From contig JAHBXK010000010.1 of the NCBI GenBank assembly GCA_019636535.1, positions 1-64,000 on the forward strand: a stretch of DNA of 64,000 nucleotides. Direction: 5' to 3'. The DNA is from Phycisphaeraceae bacterium. Lineage in GTDB: Bacteria > Planctomycetota > Phycisphaerae > Phycisphaerales > UBA1924. Shown piece after piece: positions 1 to 8,194 of the stretch (the first letter of the stretch is position 1; each line of letters starts with the position of its first letter). Below the pieces are notes generated by a model. The model made no database searches. It had not been told where the DNA came from and saw only the letters and a list, made by a program, of their open reading frames with translations. A program made the position numbers and the translations under genes.

Positions 1-395
1 AATCACGCTTCTCTTGTCTCTTCCCCCCATTCCTTCTTCTTCTCTGCGTTCCTCCGCGCTCTCGGTGTCCTCCGAGTTCCCTCTTCTCTTCGCCGCTCTT
101 CCGCCTCTTTCCCTCGATGCCTTGATGCCTCAGTGCCTCTCCCCCACTTTGCCGGGAGCGTAGCACCGACTGCTGCTCTTTGCTTCCCCTGCCACTGACC
201 TGCACAGCAGGTCAGTGCGCTTCTCCACCACCCGCAGCCCATCACATCCACACAATACCTAAGGAAGCACCCGCAACGAAATCACGCTTCTCTTGTCTCT
301 TCCCCCCATTCCTTCTTCTTCTCTGCGTCCCTCCGCGCTCTCTGAGTCCTCTGAGTTCCCTCTTCTCTTTGCCCCTTTGCCGCTTCCCACCCTAA
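1..395. repeat. Intergenic pyrimidine-rich direct repeat
   Basis: There is no convincing gene here. A block of about 90 bases starting AATCACGCTTCTCTTG at 1-92 recurs at 280-371 with only a handful of differences. Both copies are almost pure pyrimidine on the plus strand and contain CTTCTCTGCGT. Between them lies a run of degenerate units related to GATGCCT and CAGTGCC (115-145). Reverse complements of similar units occur at 3675-3702 and in other gaps of this window, so this looks like one member of a dispersed low-complexity intergenic family. Confidence 0.75.
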
Positions 396-2285
396 CTACC
401 CCACCACCCGCAGCCCCACCCGCTTCTCCAACTCCTCCACCGGCCGCGCGATCAGGTCATACCCGTCCGCGTCCACCACCACGCACCGGACCAACTCCCC
501 CGCGCTCAACTTCCGCTTCGAGTGCACGAACGTCACGCTGTCCACCATCGGCGCTTGGAAGTACGTCCGCCCCTGGTACAAACCGCCGCCCGCGCTCACG
601 CCGCTCGTCGCCCGACCCTGCGTCCGCATCGGCGCATCGATCAGCACGTCGAACCGCGTGCCGCTCTCCACGGGCCGCGCCGCATCAAACTTGGCAGCGA
701 TCCCCTTCGCACGCTCGAACGCGATCCGCTGCTGCAGTTCCATCACCTCACCGCGCCGGCGTGCCTTCACCTCCGCCGGCACCGCGAGCGACGCATCGTC
801 CTCCATCGTCCCCGCCACCGTCCCCTCTTCCTTCGAGTACTCGAACACGCCCACCGCCTCGAAGCCCACTTCCTCAACAAACTCCAGCAACTGCTTGTGA
901 TCGTCCTCGGTCTCACCCGGGAAGCCCGAGATGAACGTCGTGCGGACCGACATGCCCGGCACGCGCTCCCGCAACTTCCTCATCAGCCCCAACTGGTGCG
1001 ACGCCGTCACGTTCCGCCGCATCGCCGTCAGCATGTGGTCCGAGGCATGCTGCAACGGAATGTCGATGTACGGCAGCACGCCCGGCCTCTTCCCGCCGCG
1101 AGCCACCCACGACAACTCCGCGATCGCGTCGATCATCTCATCCGAGAAGTTCGACGGATACGCGTACATCAGCCGCACCCACCCCGCCACGCCGTGGTGC
1201 TCCATCGCCTCCACCACCGACCGCAGCATCCCCGGCAGCCCGCGCGACTTCGCATCACCGACCGCGCTGCCCGCGCCCGAGCCCGCACCCGCGCCCGATC
1301 CGTTCAACACCGCCAGCCGCGCGCTCACGCCCTTGCCAAGCCCGAGCCCCGCTCCGATGTCGTCCCCGTAACTCGTCGTGTCCTGGCCGATCAGGTTCAA
1401 CTCGAAAGCGCCGTCGGCCACCAACTCGCGTGCTTCCGCCGCGATCCGATCCATCGGCTTCGACCGCATCTTGCCGCGGATGCTCGGGATCGTGCAGAAG
1501 GCGCAGTTCTGGTTGCACCCCTCGCTCACGCGCAGATACGCGTAGTGCCTCGGCGTAATCCGCAGCCGCGCGGAGTCGTCCTCGAAATACCCGATCCCCT
1601 TCCCGTCCTTCCCCTGCACCGTCAGCCCCGCCGTCTCCACGCCGCGCTCTTTCGCCGCGACCAGCGCGTTCCCCGCGATCCAGTACCTCGGCGCATCCGG
1701 GTCCGCCGTCGGCGCAGCCGTCGCTCGCACGCTCCCACCGCGCACCGCTTCGACAATGTGATCGCGATCGAACACACCCACCATCGCGTCGATCCCCGGC
1801 GCCCACTCAAGGATCTTCGCGCGATGCCGCTGCACCAGACACCCCGCCACCACCACGCGCTTCACGCGCCCCGCTTCCTTCGCGCGCAGCGCATCCTGAA
1901 TCACCTGCAGCGATTCGTCCTTCGACGCTTCCAGAAACCCGCACGTGTTGATCACCACCGCGTCCGCCGCGTCCTCACCGACGTCCGCCGACACGATCGC
2001 CAACCCGTCCTGCGCGAGCAGGCCGAGCATCTTCTCCGAATCGACCAGATTCTTCGGACACCCCAGCGACACGAACGACACCGTCCGCACCGCCGTGTCG
2101 CGCTCCGCCCGCGGCTTCCGCACCCCCGCCCCTGCCGCGCGTTTCGGTTCCGCCGACTTCGCAACGCCCGCCGCCCGGCGCGAAACGACACCCTTCCCCG
2201 GCGTCTCGGCCTTGGTGCTCAACTTCTTCGCGCTCCCGGCCCGCTTCATCGCCGTGCGCATTGGCTTTCTTCGTTTGAACGGCAT
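396..2285 (-). CDS. rimO: Ribosomal protein S12 methylthiotransferase RimO
   Basis: Radical-SAM methylthiotransferase that adds a beta-methylthio group to an aspartate of ribosomal protein S12. The N-terminal MTTase domain begins at VSFVSLGCPKNLVDSEKM and has the NTCGFLE cysteine motif. The radical-SAM cluster motif is GCNQNCAFCTIP, followed by the typical RGKMRSKP. A TRAM-like domain ends the protein. At about 629 residues it is much longer than the usual ~440: there is a Lys/Ala-rich leader of roughly 60 residues, an insertion before the radical-SAM core, and a Gly/Ala/Ser-rich insertion (GAGAGSGAGSA) inside it. The open frame extends upstream to 2420, but that would cross the terminator at 2331-2369, so I start at the ATG at 2285. 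The ATG at 2261 is also possible. Function is confident; the start is not. Confidence 0.9.
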   Translation of the reverse strand: MPFKRRKPMRTAMKRAGSAKKLSTKAETPGKGVVSRRAAGVAKSAEPKRAAGAGVRKPRAERDTAVRTVSFVSLGCPKNLVDSEKMLGLLAQDGLAIVSADVGEDAADAVVINTCGFLEASKDESLQVIQDALRAKEAGRVKRVVVAGCLVQRHRAKILEWAPGIDAMVGVFDRDHIVEAVRGGSVRATAAPTADPDAPRYWIAGNALVAAKERGVETAGLTVQGKDGKGIGYFEDDSARLRITPRHYAYLRVSEGCNQNCAFCTIPSIRGKMRSKPMDRIAAEARELVADGAFELNLIGQDTTSYGDDIGAGLGLGKGVSARLAVLNGSGAGAGSGAGSAVGDAKSRGLPGMLRSVVEAMEHHGVAGWVRLMYAYPSNFSDEMIDAIAELSWVARGGKRPGVLPYIDIPLQHASDHMLTAMRRNVTASHQLGLMRKLRERVPGMSVRTTFISGFPGETEDDHKQLLEFVEEVGFEAVGVFEYSKEEGTVAGTMEDDASLAVPAEVKARRRGEVMELQQRIAFERAKGIAAKFDAARPVESGTRFDVLIDAPMRTQGRATSGVSAGGGLYQGRTYFQAPMVDSVTFVHSKRKLSAGELVRCVVVDADGYDLIARPVEELEKRVGLRVVG

Positions 2286-2325
2286 GTGGGCGAACTTTAG
2301 GGAGACCGGCCCCGCCGGACCGATC

Positions 2326-2369
2326 TCAAAAAAGCCGCGGGTCCGTCGGCGCGCAACCGACGGACCCGC
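2326..2369 (-). terminator. Rho-independent terminator upstream of rimO
   Basis: Read on the minus strand, the arms GCGGGTCCGTCGG (2357-2369, reverse complement of 2337-2349) form a perfect 13-bp stem with a 7-base loop. It is followed by CGGC and a run of six T (2333-2328). A second perfect 7-bp hairpin (ACTCCGG arms at 2383-2402) lies just before it. It probably ends the transcript of the GspE-N-like gene at 2513-3013 and separates it from rimO. Confidence 0.8.
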
Positions 2370-2512
2370 CGCACGTTCGCAGCCGGAGTGATCGAACTCC
2401 GGCCGCACCAACGTCGCCACGAGGTCCCAGCGCGATCCTGCTCGAGCCCAACTGGATCCGAAGGGGCGAGCCGACCGGGGTCGCGGCGACGCGAGAATTC
2501 ACCTACAAAACT

Positions 2513-3013
2513 TCAACTGGCACGCCTAAGACCAGTTTGCCACGCCGGGGACTCGCCTTCAAGCAAATCTTGTGTCATTCCTTCCATCGGATACACGCGC
2601 ATCAGCGCCTCCCCCATCGCCTGCGGCTCGCTCAGCACGAAGTAGCAAGTCAGAGGCAACTGCCGGGCCGTGAAGTTCATCGCCCGCACCAACCCCGATT
2701 GGGTGGTGCAGACCATCAACTCCGCCCCGTCATACCCCATAGGCAAAACCCGAAATTGCCACGCCTGCCGCCGGGTCACCAACTCCCGAACCGCCGGATC
2801 GATCGCCTCGATCCGGGGGTCCACCCACCTAGTCAGGGTGGCATATTGCTTCGCCCAGGCCCTCTCGACTTCCCGGGCCTCGATGCCGAACATCTCCTCG
2901 GCGATTTCACCGAACGGACGATGCGTAACCTTTTGTTTTTCAAGCACTTGCGTACACTGATCCGGCGTCAAGACGCCCTGATCGACCAACAAAGTTCCAA
3001 TCGGTAAACGCAT
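2513..3013 (-). CDS. Stand-alone type II secretion GspE N-terminal-like domain protein
   Basis: A 166-residue protein whose first ~60 residues (MRLPIGTLLVDQGVLTPDQ, then LEKQKVTHRPFGEIAEE) look like the N-terminal domain of GspE/PilB secretion ATPases, the part that docks on the platform. The second half (VRELVTRRQAWQFRVLPMGY) resembles the second small subdomain of that region. No ATPase core follows. The ATG at 3013 is chosen because GGAGG sits 8 bases upstream; a longer frame to 3082 lacks this. It runs away from the parS-like site and towards the terminator at 2326-2369. It could regulate or compete with the full ATPase encoded at 41126. Domain identity is by eye. Confidence 0.65.
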   Translation of the reverse strand: MRLPIGTLLVDQGVLTPDQCTQVLEKQKVTHRPFGEIAEEMFGIEAREVERAWAKQYATLTRWVDPRIEAIDPAVRELVTRRQAWQFRVLPMGYDGAELMVCTTQSGLVRAMNFTARQLPLTCYFVLSEPQAMGEALMRVYPMEGMTQDLLEGESPAWQTGLRRAS

Positions 3014-3104
3014 TCGGCCGGCCTCCAGAATCACCCAAAGCGGGGGTTCGCAACACACGTCCCCCGAAAGGTGGGATCTCAATCGGCGGTTTTCTAACCT
3101 GCTC

Positions 3105-3130
3105 GGGGGTGTTCCACGTGGAACACCCCC
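3105..3130. other. parS-like centromere site (ParB binding)
   Basis: The core TGTTCCACGTGGAACA at 3110-3125 is a perfect 16-bp palindrome. It is the GC-rich form of the bacterial chromosomal parS consensus TGTTTCACGTGAAACA. Five G before and five C after extend the perfect palindrome to 26 bp. It lies in the gap between two divergent genes. No other copy was seen in the window. Family knowledge: ParB binds such sites near the replication origin; mnmE 3 kb away fits an origin-proximal neighbourhood in many bacteria, though no parA, parB or dnaA is in view. Confidence 0.75.
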
Positions 3131-3312
3131 CCCGGCCCCAGAGTCGGGGGGTCACGCGGGGTGGGTGGGATGGGGAAGGCACCGGAATGGGGTGGAACGG
3201 CCGATAAGTCGTTGATTTCCCGCCGCGTTACGTTCTGGAGGGTGCGAGAATTTCGGAGATCGGGGTCGATCAGTCGGGATTGAGAGGCCGTATAGGGGGT
3301 TAGGGAATCGAC

Positions 3313-3672
3313 ATGCTGACTTTGACGATTTTCAATCTCGGGGGGCAGGCGCTCAAGACGTACGACCTTGCTCGGGTCGAGTCCGCGCATCAGCGCGTGT
3401 TGATCGGGCGAGCGGACGACTGCGACATTCGGATCGCGCACGGGGCGGTGTCGCGGCATCACTGCGCGATCGAGCCGCTGGAAGATGATCCGGACGAGTG
3501 GGTGATTCGGGATCTGGGCTCGACGCACGGGCTGACGGTGGACGGGGAGCGCGTGCGGGAGGCGGCGGTTCACGCGGGGCTGGAGGTTCGTGTGGGCCCG
3601 GCGGTGCTGAAGTTCGAGTCGGCCGCGGCGAAGATCGCGGAGGCGATTCGGTCTGAACTGGGCGAGGGTTGA
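3313..3672 (+). CDS. FHA domain protein
   Basis: A 119-residue protein that is essentially one forkhead-associated domain, a phosphothreonine-binding fold. The signature runs RVLIGRADDCDIRIAHGAVS, then RHHC and a LGSTHGLTVDG block, with the conserved GR, SRHH and LxSxxG elements in order. No membrane segment or second domain is present. AGGGA lies before the ATG. It is divergent from the GspE-N-like gene at 2513-3013, with the parS-like site between them. A related FHA domain is fused to a GspE ATPase at 41126, so a link to a type II/IV pilus-like machine is possible but unproven. Confidence 0.85.
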   Translation: MLTLTIFNLGGQALKTYDLARVESAHQRVLIGRADDCDIRIAHGAVSRHHCAIEPLEDDPDEWVIRDLGSTHGLTVDGERVREAAVHAGLEVRVGPAVLKFESAAAKIAEAIRSELGEG

Positions 3673-3704
3673 GGGCGGGAGGCACTGAGGCAACGAGGCA
3701 GGGG
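3672..3704. repeat. Short copy of dispersed GAGGCA-type repeat
   Basis: Just after the FHA gene stop lie degenerate units GAGGCACTGAGGCAACGAGGCA. The reverse complement of the units at 115-145 (GAGGCACTGAGGCAT) is nearly the same, which ties this to the intergenic repeat family. It sits in the 5' region of argF. Confidence 0.5.
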
Positions 3705-3740
3705 TACGCTTGCGGTTCAAACACCGCGGAGCGACCGACG

Positions 3741-4658
3741 ATGCACTTTTTGTCGATCATGGAGACGCCCCCGACTCGGTTGCGGCAGATGCTGTCGCGG
3801 GCGGTCGAGTTGCGCGCCAAGCCCGAGCGGACGCTGCTTTCGGGCAAGACGCTGTGCTGCCTGTTCGAGAAGCCGTCGCTGCGGACGCGGGTGAGTTTCG
3901 AGCAGGCGATGCGGAAACTCGGCGGGCACGCGATGAGCATGCAGGCGGCGGAGATCGGCATCGGCGGCCGGGAAGCGCCGGAGGACATCGCGCGGGTGCT
4001 GGGCTCGATGGTGGACGGGATCGTGGCGCGTGTGGTGGCGCACGAGACGCTGACGCGGATGTCGAGCGTGTGTCCCGTGCCGGTGATCAACGGGCTGAGC
4101 GAACTGGCGCATCCGTCGCAGGCGCTGGCGGATGCGCTGACGATGATCGACGAGTTCTCGCCGGGGGATCCGGCGGGCGTGAGCGGGCGGCGGGTGGCGT
4201 ATGTGGGTGACGGGAACAACGTGGCGAGGTCGCTGGCGGCGGTGTGCGGGAAACTGGGGATGAAGTTCTCGATCTGCTCGCCGGCGGGGTATGAACTGAG
4301 CGCGGAGTGGGTGGAGCGGATCGAGGGGGAGTTGAGCGGGTTCAGGGTTGAGCGGTGCGAGGACCCGGTGCAGGCGGTGTTGCACGCAGACGCGGTGTAC
4401 TGCGACACGTTTGTCTCAATGGGTCAGGAGCACGAGACGAACCGGCGGCTGTCGGCGTTTGCGCACTACCAGGTGAACCAGGTGCTGATGAGCCAGGCGC
4501 CCGCGCACGCGATCGTGATGCACTGCCTGCCCGCGCACCGGGAGGTGGAAATCACGTCGGAGGTGCTGGACGGCGCGCGGTCGCGGGTGTTTGCGCAGGC
4601 GAGGAACCGGCTGGACGCGCAGATGGGGATGCTGGCGGTGGTGCTGGGCGGTTCGTAA
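3741..4658 (+). CDS. argF: Ornithine carbamoyltransferase
   Basis: Transfers the carbamoyl group from carbamoyl phosphate to ornithine to give citrulline in arginine synthesis. At 305 residues it is of normal length. The carbamoyl-phosphate loop reads FEKPSLRTRVSFEQA (SLRTR in place of STRTR), followed by LGGHAM. HPSQALADALTM is the HPxQ motif and HCLPAHREVEIT the C-terminal ornithine-loop motif. The ATG at 3741 (MHFLSIMETPP) is preferred over an upstream in-frame ATG at 3669, which lies in repeat sequence. No other arginine gene is adjacent. A transcarbamylase of related specificity (for example acetyl- or succinylornithine) cannot be fully excluded. Confidence 0.88.
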   Translation: MHFLSIMETPPTRLRQMLSRAVELRAKPERTLLSGKTLCCLFEKPSLRTRVSFEQAMRKLGGHAMSMQAAEIGIGGREAPEDIARVLGSMVDGIVARVVAHETLTRMSSVCPVPVINGLSELAHPSQALADALTMIDEFSPGDPAGVSGRRVAYVGDGNNVARSLAAVCGKLGMKFSICSPAGYELSAEWVERIEGELSGFRVERCEDPVQAVLHADAVYCDTFVSMGQEHETNRRLSAFAHYQVNQVLMSQAPAHAIVMHCLPAHREVEITSEVLDGARSRVFAQARNRLDAQMGMLAVVLGGS

Positions 4659-4792
4659 CCCGGCGGTCCGGGCCGGGGGGGGCTCGGTTTGAAGCAAACG
4701 ATGCGAACGCCAGCGCGAAGGGACCGAGGCTATCGGTCGGCGGCGCGTTGCTGGTTCCGTCGGGCGTGGGGCCGATGGCGGCGGTGAAGGGG

Positions 4793-4827
4793 TTGACGGA
4801 TTCCGCCGATATGATATCATGATATCA
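4793..4827 (+). promoter_or_regulatory. Promoter and palindromic operator of toxin-antitoxin pair
   Basis: TGATATCATGATATCA at 4812-4827 is a perfect 16-bp palindrome just ahead of the antitoxin start. TTGACG (4793-4798) and TATCAT (4815-4820) are spaced by 16 bases and would make a promoter whose -10 lies inside the palindrome. This is the arrangement expected for autorepression by the ribbon-helix-helix antitoxin. Confidence 0.7.
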
Positions 4828-4838
4828 CGAGGTGCGGC

Positions 4839-5087
4839 ATGGCCCAGTTCACGGTTCGGAATCTCGAGGACAGCGTCCGCAACAGGTTGCGTGACCTTGC
4901 GCGCAAGCACGGGCGGAGCATGGAGGAGGAGGTTCGCGCCATTCTCCGCGGGGCGGTAGCGGAGCGGAGCGCCGAGCGTGAGCGGCTGGGCTCGCGTCTG
5001 GCCGCGCGTTTCGCGAAGGTCGGGATTGCCGAGGACATTCCGGAACTGCGCGGCCGAACGGTTGAGCCGCCGAGGCTGGGCCGATGA
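4839..5087 (+). CDS. FitA/VapB-like ribbon-helix-helix antitoxin
   Basis: An 82-residue protein. Its first half (MAQFTVRNLEDSVRNRLRDL, then ARKHGRSMEEEVRAIL) fits the FitA-type ribbon-helix-helix DNA-binding antitoxin: a short beta strand, then two helices. The rest would wrap the toxin. GAGGTG lies before the ATG, and the stop overlaps the start of the toxin gene by four bases (ATGA). It likely binds the palindrome at 4812-4827 as a dimer or as a complex with the toxin to repress the pair. High confidence in type; the target of the toxin is unknown. Confidence 0.88.
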   Translation: MAQFTVRNLEDSVRNRLRDLARKHGRSMEEEVRAILRGAVAERSAERERLGSRLAARFAKVGIAEDIPELRGRTVEPPRLGR

Positions 5088-5500
5088 TCGTGCTGGACAC
5101 GAACGTGATCTCCGCGCTGATGCGAGCGAAGCCGGACGGGGTGGTTGCCGCGTGGCTGGACGAGCAGCCGGGCGATTCGATCTGGACCACGGCGGTGACG
5201 GTCTTTGAGGTCCGGTTCGGGTTGAGCGCGATGGCCAAGGGGAAGAAGCAGCGGGCGCTTCAGGAGGCGTTTGACCTCGCGCTGCGGCAGGACCTTGAGG
5301 GTCGAGTGCTGGACTTTGACGTGGCCGCGGCGAACGAGGCGGGAGTGATCGCCGCGCGGCTGCGATCGGCGGGGCGGAGCGTGGACGTTCGCGACGTGCA
5401 GATCGCGGGGATCGTTGCGGCCAGACGGGGCACGCTGGCCACGCGGAACGTGAAGCACTTCGAGCATTCGGGGGTGTCGCTGGTGAACCCGTGGGCGTGA
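5084..5500 (+). CDS. PIN-domain toxin, FitB/VapC family
   Basis: A 138-residue PIN-domain protein, predicted to be a magnesium-dependent ribonuclease held inactive by the partner antitoxin. Acidic residues expected in the active site are visible: D5 in MIVLDTNVISALM, E43 in AVTVFEVRFG, and the aspartates of SVDVRDVQIAGI, followed by TRNVKHFEHSGV. The length is typical. It overlaps the antitoxin gene by four bases, so translation is probably coupled. The nearest named families are FitB and VapC; which RNA is cut cannot be told from the sequence. Confidence 0.9.
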   Translation: MIVLDTNVISALMRAKPDGVVAAWLDEQPGDSIWTTAVTVFEVRFGLSAMAKGKKQRALQEAFDLALRQDLEGRVLDFDVAAANEAGVIAARLRSAGRSVDVRDVQIAGIVAARRGTLATRNVKHFEHSGVSLVNPWA

Positions 5501-5616
5501 GTTTCCCGGCGGCGTCGGCCGCGTGACGCCGGGCCTTCGCGCAGGTCACGGCTTGAGTGCCGGGGCGGTCACGACGGTTCACGGCGCGGGGCGGGGTGGA
5601 CCGATACCTTGCCGCG

Positions 5617-6102
5617 ATGCCCTTTCACGCTGAAACCGTTTCGCCCGTCGACGTGGACACCGCTTTCCTGATCGTGGTGGGTGCGCACCCGCGTGCGGAG
5701 TGCTTTGACCGGGCGCTGGCGTACCGGCTGTCGGCGCGGGTTCGGGCGTGGCTGCGGGAGCGGTTTCCGGATGATGCGCTGGGGGGGAGCGCTTCGGGGG
5801 TGCTTGAGCCGCTGGTGCTGACGGACGTTTGGTACTTGAACGATCGATCGATGCGCGGGCGGCCGGTGGTTTCGATCGGTGGGCCGGGGGTGAACGCGTT
5901 GACGGCCGCGCTGGCGGACAAGTTGCCGAGCGTGTTCGTGATCGACGACTCGATGATGGTGCAGATGGACCCGGAGTGCGCTGAATTGAGCGCTTGCTGC
6001 TGGGGGGTTGGGCCGTCGGAGACGGCGGGGGCGGTGGAGGTGTTCAGCGAGCGGTATATGGAAGAGTTTTTGAGGGCGGGGATTCGAGAGGCGGAGGAGT
6101 GA
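5617..6102 (+). CDS. Conserved-looking protein of unknown function
   Basis: A 161-residue protein I do not recognise. It has no signal peptide or membrane segment. The central part (RGRPVVSIGGPGVNALTAAL) looks like a nucleotide- or flavodoxin-like turn, and FVIDDSMMVQMD follows. C-terminal text reads WGVGPSETAGAVEVFSERYM. A longer frame starts at 5557, but the ATG at 5617 begins cleanly with MPFHAETVSPVDVD. It sits alone between the toxin and the convergent mnmE. The codon pattern is like the neighbours', so I regard it as a real gene. Confidence 0.6.
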   Translation: MPFHAETVSPVDVDTAFLIVVGAHPRAECFDRALAYRLSARVRAWLRERFPDDALGGSASGVLEPLVLTDVWYLNDRSMRGRPVVSIGGPGVNALTAALADKLPSVFVIDDSMMVQMDPECAELSACCWGVGPSETAGAVEVFSERYMEEFLRAGIREAEE

Positions 6103-6139
6103 GCACCGCGCAGCGGCGTCGCATGCGCTGACCGCGCGA

Positions 6140-7867
6140 TCACTTGCCCACACAGAATGTTGCAAAGACTCGGCCGATGACCTCGTCGGGGGGGATGGCG
6201 CCGGTGAGTTCGGCGAGGCGGTCGAGGGCTGCGCGGAGGTGGCCGGCGATGAGTTCGGGCACGGGGAGAGGGGCGTGGGTCGGGGAATCGGAGGGGTCGG
6301 GCGGGAGGAGGTTGAGGGCGGCGTCGATCTCGCTCATGGCCGCGGCAAGTGCGCGGGCGTGGCGAGCGACGACGGCGACGGTTGCCGCGGAGCCGGGGAG
6401 GTTGGTGTGGCCGAGTGCGTCGGCGATGGCGTGCTTGAGGGGGGCGATGTTTCGGCCGTCGATGGCGGAGACGGCGAGGGGAACGGGCGTGCGGGTTGGC
6501 GGAACGGTGTCTGCCGAGACTTGTGTTTCTCCGGGTGGAAGGGGCGTTGGGAGGGGCAGGTCCGCCTTGGTGCGGATGCGGAGGATGGTGGGGGATTGCG
6601 CGCGCGGGCGCGCGGAAGGGTCGCGCGCGGGGTGGTCGGATGCGGCCTGGCGATCGGCGTCGGTGAGCCATGAGGCAAGTTCGGCATCGCGGAACCGGCC
6701 GGTGGGATCGCACCAGATGAGCACATCGGCGGAGGCGAGCGCGCGGAGCGCTGCCGCGCGGGCGAGGCGGTCGATTTCGAGGTTGGGGTCGGAGTATGGG
6801 TTGGGGTTGGGGGTTGATATGGGGTTGGCTTGAGCGCTCGGGGCGAGCGCTTCGTCGAGGCCTGCGAGGTCGCAGAGCGTGCAGCGGATGGGCTCCGCGC
6901 TGATGAGCGCTTGCGATGGGTCGGTGAGGGGGAGTTGCTCGCGGATGACGTCGCGGGTGGTGCCCGCCACGGGCGCAACGATGCTGCGCGGCTTGCCGAG
7001 GAGGGCGTTGAAGAGAGCGCTCTTGCCTGCGTTTGGCCTGCCGACGAGCACCACGACGGGGAGATGGTCGGCGGCCTGTTTGTGCGTGGAGGGTGCGGCG
7101 GCGTCGGACCTCGTGCCGGGCGAGGACCTGCGCGGAGGAAGGAACGCGGCGATGGAATCGCGCAGGCGCGTGAGTCGCGCGCGGAGCGCGGGGGCGGGGA
7201 TGGGGACGACGTCTTCCTGATCGGTGAAGTCGATGCCTGCCTCCACGAGTGCGAGCAGGTTGGCCAGGTCGTCGGCGATGGCCTGGTGGTCGCGCGCGGC
7301 CTGGCCGGACATGACGCGGCGTGCGCCGGCGATCTGGTGGTCGTCGGCCGCGCGGATGAGGGCGGCGATGCCCTCGGCCTGCGCGAGGGAGAGTCGGCCG
7401 TTGAGGAAGGCGCGGGCGGCGAACTCGCCGGGCTCGGCGGGGCGGACGTGGCCGTTGGGGAGCGTGTCGGCGATCTGACCGAGGACGCGCTCGACGACGA
7501 GGGGGTTGGCGGAGAGGACGAGTTCGGCGGAGTCCTGGCCCGTGAAGGAGCGCGGGGCGGGGAAAGAAAGGAGGAGGCAGGGAAGTGGAAGGCCGCGGTC
7601 GACGACGGCGGCGGGGAGGAACGTTCGCTCGGCGTCGGTGGGTGTGAGTCGGAGGCGGATGCGGTGGACGCCGCGGGTGCGGACGGGGGCGCGGGCGGCG
7701 GGCGGTTCGTCGATATAGAGGAATCGCTCCACAAGGTCGAAGACGCCGGGGCCGGAGAGGCGGATGAGAGCGCGAGAGGGGCCGGGACGGGTCTGGGGGG
7801 TGGAGGGATCGACCGCCGCGAGCGGGCTGGCGGGTGCGTAGATGATGTCGCGCGGGGAGGGGAGCAC
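6140..7867 (-). CDS. mnmE: tRNA modification GTPase MnmE
   Basis: GTPase that works with MnmG to modify the wobble uridine (cmnm5U/tau5U type) of some tRNAs. The N-terminal folate-binding domain has [33 protein letters not shown] and [20 protein letters not shown]. The G domain has [16 protein letters not shown] (G1), GTTRD (G2) and TKAD (G4). The C-terminus ends FCVGK, the catalytic cysteine motif. At 575 residues it is long. The G3 motif reads DLAGLDEAL instead of DTAGxRE, and it is followed by an Asn/Pro-rich insertion. A Pro/Ser-rich linker precedes G1. The changed G3 may alter GTP hydrolysis. It is followed upstream by the Nfu-like gene with a 15-base gap. Confidence 0.93.
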   Translation of the reverse strand: MLPSPRDIIYAPASPLAAVDPSTPQTRPGPSRALIRLSGPGVFDLVERFLYIDEPPAARAPVRTRGVHRIRLRLTPTDAERTFLPAAVVDRGLPLPCLLLSFPAPRSFTGQDSAELVLSANPLVVERVLGQIADTLPNGHVRPAEPGEFAARAFLNGRLSLAQAEGIAALIRAADDHQIAGARRVMSGQAARDHQAIADDLANLLALVEAGIDFTDQEDVVPIPAPALRARLTRLRDSIAAFLPPRRSSPGTRSDAAAPSTHKQAADHLPVVVLVGRPNAGKSALFNALLGKPRSIVAPVAGTTRDVIREQLPLTDPSQALISAEPIRCTLCDLAGLDEALAPSAQANPISTPNPNPYSDPNLEIDRLARAAALRALASADVLIWCDPTGRFRDAELASWLTDADRQAASDHPARDPSARPRAQSPTILRIRTKADLPLPTPLPPGETQVSADTVPPTRTPVPLAVSAIDGRNIAPLKHAIADALGHTNLPGSAATVAVVARHARALAAAMSEIDAALNLLPPDPSDSPTHAPLPVPELIAGHLRAALDRLAELTGAIPPDEVIGRVFATFCVGK

Positions 7868-7882
7868 GTGGCGGGGTGGGGG

Positions 7883-8194
7883 CTAGGTGGTTGGCTCGCG
7901 GGGCGCGTGGGCCGGGAGGTCGGACGGGCACTCGGCGAGGATTCGCTGGACGGCGGGCTTGATGCGGGACCAGTCGGCGTCGGGGGCCTTGTTGACGGTG
8001 ATCCAGTCGTTGGAGATGAGGACGCCGACGAGGCCGGGGGTGTTGAGGAGGGCCGCGGCGAGGGGGTCGGAGTCGGACTGGGAGGCATCGCGGTGGGAGC
8101 GGACCGGGCCGGGGATGGGGCGCTCGAGGAGGCACTTGAGCGCGTTGGGGTTGGGCGTGGACTGGAAGTCTCGGACGCGGTTCAAGGGGGGCAT
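7883..8194 (-). CDS. Nfu N-terminal domain (scaffold-like) protein
   Basis: A 103-residue protein with the Nfu/NifU-like N-terminal fold: DFQSTPNPNALKCLLERPI near the start, PLAAALLNTPGLVGVLISND in the middle, then WITVNKAPDADWSRIKP. In full Nfu proteins this domain precedes a CxxC iron-sulphur scaffold domain. That domain is absent here, so its role in Fe-S assembly or another process is open. The ATG at 8194 is the only one that starts directly before the domain; a longer frame to 8308 adds unrelated sequence. It lies 15 bases upstream of mnmE in the same direction and is probably co-transcribed. Confidence 0.8.
   Translation of the reverse strand: MPPLNRVRDFQSTPNPNALKCLLERPIPGPVRSHRDASQSDSDPLAAALLNTPGLVGVLISNDWITVNKAPDADWSRIKPAVQRILAECPSDLPAHAPREPTT

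Noticed and set aside
522-2300. Long plus-strand open frame opposite rimO
   Set aside because: Arg/His/Pro-rich shadow of rimO with no domain.
2371-2460. Possible tRNA on the minus strand (GTTCGATC-like loop in a GC hairpin)
   Set aside because: The loop is eight (or six) bases rather than the seven of a T-arm, and no acceptor, D or anticodon arms could be paired. I treat it as part of the 3' region before the terminator.
5625-8135. Very long minus-strand open frame (836 codons)
   Set aside because: It is an Arg/Pro-rich shadow of mnmE and of the gene at 5617, caused by high GC; its composition is not protein-like.
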